Assembly (NCBI RefSeq): GCF_900116145.1
Contig: NZ_FPAB01000001.1
Span: 434,001-498,000, forward strand
DNA length: 64,000 bases
Direction of reading: 5' to 3'
Origin: Streptomyces harbinensis
GTDB taxonomy: Bacteria > Actinomycetota > Actinomycetes > Streptomycetales > Streptomycetaceae
Numbering within the stretch: the stretch's first letter is position 1; every line of letters begins with the position of its first letter. The translations under genes and the position numbers were made by a program. The notes under the pieces are model-generated. The model ran no database searches. It was not told the origin of the DNA and was given only the letters and a program-made list of their open reading frames with translations. Shown one piece after another: positions 61,711 to 64,000 of the stretch.

Positions 61711-61834
61711 GCGTCAGGTCTATCACTCCCCCGCCGCGCGGCAGCCGCCCCACCGGCGCACGGCCGGGCGGGGCGCGGCTCCGGAGGGCTGTGCGGCTTG
61801 AGACCACGGGCCGCCCATGACAGGCTCCTGCCGC

Positions 61835-62422
61835 ATGATCGATGAGTTCGCGAAAGACCATCTGCACGGGAGACTTCGGCGGGACCGCGAGGCGTTGCTG
61901 TGGAAACTCGACGGCTTGTCCGAGTACGACGCCCGCCGGCCGCTGACCGCCACCGGCACCAACCTCCTCGGCCTGGTCAAACACCTGGCCACCGTCGAAG
62001 CCAGGTACTTCGGCGAGGTCTTCGGCCGCCCTTCCCCGGAACCGCTGCCCCGGTGGCAGGACGCCGACGGCAGCGATCTGTGGGCGGCCGAGGACGAGAC
62101 CCGCGATCGGATCACCGGGTTCTACCGGCGCACGTGGGAGCACGCGGACGCGACGATCACCGCGCTTCCCCTCGACGCCCCCGGCCATGTGCCGTGGTGG
62201 CCGGAGCCCCACGCCGACACGAACCTGTTCGCCGTCATGGTCCATGTCCTGGGCGAGTCCGTCCGGCACGCCGGGCACGCCGACATCCTGCGCGAAGGAC
62301 TCGACGGCCGGACCGGGCTGCGCCCCGAATACGAGCAGCGGATCGACGAGAAAGCCCGTGCCGCCCACCGCGCGAGGATCGAGCGAGCCGCCGGGCGGGC
62401 CGCGTCCGTCGAGGCTCGGTGA
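61835..62422 (+). CDS. DinB-family (DUF664) protein
   Basis: The 195-residue protein fits the DinB four-helix fold. It begins MIDEFAKDHLHGRLRRDREA, then LLWKLDGLSEYDARRPLTAT. The metal-site His residues are in NLLGLVKHLATVEARYFGEV and FAVMVHVLGESVRHAGHADI. The RHAGHADILRE motif is the hallmark of DUF664 proteins. Members are thought to be thiol-dependent enzymes, but the reaction is not known. The start is ATG 61835; an in-frame ATG at 61817 adds six residues. A short palindrome GGCTCGGTGACCGAGCC spans the stop codon at 62413-62429. Confidence 0.87.
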   Translation: MIDEFAKDHLHGRLRRDREALLWKLDGLSEYDARRPLTATGTNLLGLVKHLATVEARYFGEVFGRPSPEPLPRWQDADGSDLWAAEDETRDRITGFYRRTWEHADATITALPLDAPGHVPWWPEPHADTNLFAVMVHVLGESVRHAGHADILREGLDGRTGLRPEYEQRIDEKARAAHRARIERAAGRAASVEAR

Positions 62423-62450
62423 CCGAGCCCGTACATCCTTCGGGGGTTGA

Positions 62451-63095
62451 TCACGTTGCCGGGGCGGCGGAGGATCCTTCCGGGTGATCGGCGGCGCGAG
62501 GCCAAACGGCTGTGGCTGTGGCTGTGACCGGCCATGCCCCGCGGCCCAGCAGGTCGAGGACGAGTGCGGCGATGTTCCACGCATCGTCCTCTCCGCGGTG
62601 ATGGCGTCCTTCGAGCGGCAGTCCGGCCATCTGCAGAGCGTGGCCCATGCCGGGTTTCCTGCGCAGCCCGTAGGCCGCGGTGAATACGGCCTTGGCGTTG
62701 GTGTGGGTACGCTCCGTCGGATAGCCGAACGGGTAGGCCACCCCGTCAGCCCGGCTCTGCCGGGCGAATTGCCGACGGTCGTACTCGCCCCAACTCGCCC
62801 AGGGGCGCTCCCCCGCCTCGTGCTCCTCGACGAGGATCCGGCACGCCTCGGCGAAGGAGACGCCCCGTTCCACCTCGGATTGCGTCAGTCCGGTCAGTTC
62901 AGTGCAGAAGTCGCTCACCTGCGACCGGACAGGGCGGACCAGGACACGATGCCGGGATACGCGGCGCCCTGCCGACATGTCCACGACGGTGAGACCGATC
63001 TCGATGATCTCGTTCACCGAGCCGGGCGGCGGCTGCCCGTCCCAGCAGGTGGCTTCCACATCAATGACGTTCAGCAGAGCGGACGCGTGGCGCAT
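62451..63095 (-). CDS. DEDDh-type 3'-5' exonuclease
   Basis: The 214-residue protein has the DnaQ/RNase T fold motifs. Exo I is LLNVIDVEATCWDG with catalytic Asp and Glu. Exo II is the region WASWGEYDRRQFARQ with Asp. Exo III is GRHHRGEDDAWNIAALVLDL with the His and final Asp. It has only the exonuclease domain, as in KapD/ERI-1-like proteins, so it may trim RNA or DNA ends. The start is ATG 63095 (MRHASALLN); TACCCT lies 10 nt upstream, so the mRNA may be leaderless. The in-frame extension to 63359 is unlikely. Confidence 0.88.
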   Translation of the reverse strand: MRHASALLNVIDVEATCWDGQPPPGSVNEIIEIGLTVVDMSAGRRVSRHRVLVRPVRSQVSDFCTELTGLTQSEVERGVSFAEACRILVEEHEAGERPWASWGEYDRRQFARQSRADGVAYPFGYPTERTHTNAKAVFTAAYGLRRKPGMGHALQMAGLPLEGRHHRGEDDAWNIAALVLDLLGRGAWPVTATATAVWPRAADHPEGSSAAPAT

Positions 63096-63274
63096 GGGGC
63101 CGAGGGTAGGGATGCTCGCCCGGCCCGGGCACCTCAATTTCCACGTGTCCGCGCCGTCACCACCCACACTGACTTCTCGACGCGAATCCCACACCGCGAT
63201 CCGAACCGGGTCCCACCCCGCGTCGATCCCGAAGGATTGACGCGCTCGTGGGCACGTCCGGAAGGATGACCGCC

Positions 63275-64000
63275 ATGCCCACCCCTTCGGAATCCACCCG
63301 GCTCTCGCTGGAGCAGCGCCTTGGCGCACACGCTCGTACCGCCTGGCCGCAGCTGGCACGGCTGCACGTCCGCCACCGCGGGGCCTTCGCCTACGTGGCA
63401 GCCGAACCGGTAGGCGGCGAACGGGTCGAGCTGATGCGCCTGCGCTACGGTGGCACCGCCGACAGATGGGGCTTCGCCCTCCGCAGCGCCGGCAGCGGCC
63501 GCTACGAACGCTCGCTGCTCCCCACCGGCGGCTTCGCCGGCACCCCCGAGGACGCCTTCGACTGCGCCTGCCGGCTCCACCTCACCACCCCGGCCGCGCG
63601 TGGGGCGGGACCAAGCGAACCGATCGACTGGCAGGCACTGGCCGACAGTATCGGCGCTCGTCCGGAATCCAGCGGTGACCGCATCGCCCGGCAGGCCATC
63701 GCCGCTCTGCTGGGTGATGAGGCGATACGTGGGGCGGTGGACTGGTACGTGGAAGGTCGCCCGGCCTCCGAACACGCGCGTTCGGTCCTGTCGCTGCTGC
63801 GGCCCGAGGCTGCCCGGTCCCGCTGCCTGGAGATGTACCGCACCGAACCGGATCCGGAACGCCGGCGCCACGCGGTCGAGTTGCTGCGCGTCGTCGCCAC
63901 GGCTGACGACCTCCCACTGGTCGGTGAGTTTCTCGCCGACGCCGATCCGGCCATCCAGCTCTGGGGCATCGGCGTCCTCGACCAGCTTCTGTACCGCGGC
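63275..64000 (+). CDS. Hypothetical protein with HEAT-like C-terminal repeats, cut by window edge
   Basis: The reading frame is open from ATG 63275 to the window end, giving 242 residues. The N-terminal part (RLSLEQRLGAHARTAWPQLA, VRHRGAFAYVAAEPVGGERV, GGFAGTPEDAFDCACRLHLT) is a mixed alpha/beta region common in streptomycete hypotheticals. From about residue 140 the sequence becomes helical pairs (IARQAIAALLGDEAIRGAVD, RRRHAVELLRVVATADDLPL) that look like HEAT repeats. GGAAGG (63260-63265) is the ribosome site. An ATG at 63266 is in frame but too close to that site. The function is unknown. Confidence 0.75.
   Translation, partial: MPTPSESTRLSLEQRLGAHARTAWPQLARLHVRHRGAFAYVAAEPVGGERVELMRLRYGGTADRWGFALRSAGSGRYERSLLPTGGFAGTPEDAFDCACRLHLTTPAARGAGPSEPIDWQALADSIGARPESSGDRIARQAIAALLGDEAIRGAVDWYVEGRPASEHARSVLSLLRPEAARSRCLEMYRTEPDPERRRHAVELLRVVATADDLPLVGEFLADADPAIQLWGIGVLDQLLYRG

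Noticed and set aside
63096..63359. Extended start of the DEDDh exonuclease
   Set aside because: The added 88 residues lack family similarity and overlap the divergent gene at 63275.

Overview
The window is about 74% G+C DNA with actinomycete features: GTG/TTG starts, 4-nt ATGA/GTGA stop-start overlaps, SCO-like protein families and strong GC-rich hairpin terminators. It most resembles a Streptomyces chromosome. No rRNA, tRNA, CRISPR array, insertion sequence or phage module was seen. Genes are packed tightly on both strands, and both edges cut a gene.

Layout. 1-4915: DUF3068 protein (cut), SigJ-like ECF sigma factor, GNAT, ABC exporter half-transporter, XRE-cupin regulator with a coupled small membrane protein. 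5030-7693: cobalamin riboswitch and metE (B12-independent methionine synthase). 7972-11954: secreted endonuclease I, then a coupled pair of a small membrane protein and a STAND/NB-ARC-TPR ATPase. 11942-27286 (minus): MMPL transporter, MFS exporter and a 3904-residue hybrid NRPS-PKS with the order acyl ligase-ACP-KS-AT-ACP-luciferase-like monooxygenase-C-A-PCP-C. 27440-34532: a second cobalamin riboswitch heading an operon of an ECF transporter (T, fused ATPase, S) and three secreted proteins. Two of these resemble the beta domain, and one the alpha/alpha barrel, of animal B12 carriers such as transcobalamin and intrinsic factor. 34598-40425: GT2 glycosyltransferase, flavin amine oxidase, a short basic protein, a mycothiol/DinB-type protein and a LysE exporter.

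40497-49386 is a galactan-use locus: two ABC permeases, a solute-binding lipoprotein, a GH42 beta-galactosidase and a GH30 endo-galactanase-like enzyme on the minus strand. It diverges from a LacI-type regulator, with two identical 16-bp palindromic operators upstream of the permease gene. 49478-54815: leader peptide plus rsgA, a methyltransferase-acetyltransferase fusion, a HhH-GPD repair protein, a flavodoxin-fold reductase and a secreted PL9-like lyase. 54968-60838: AldO-like alditol oxidase, then dnaE2-imuB on the minus strand behind a LexA-like box. 60963-64000: an Arg/Asp-rich tail-anchored protein, a DUF6011 zinc-finger-like protein, a DinB protein, a DEDDh exonuclease and a cut gene.

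Two themes tie the window together. First, B12 economy: one riboswitch probably shuts off metE when B12 is plentiful, and a second probably controls B12 or corrinoid capture and uptake. Second, secreted polysaccharide breakdown. The most novel-looking items are the B12-capture operon with carrier-like surface proteins and the orphan NRPS-PKS. All functions are inferred from motifs read by eye. No database search was run.
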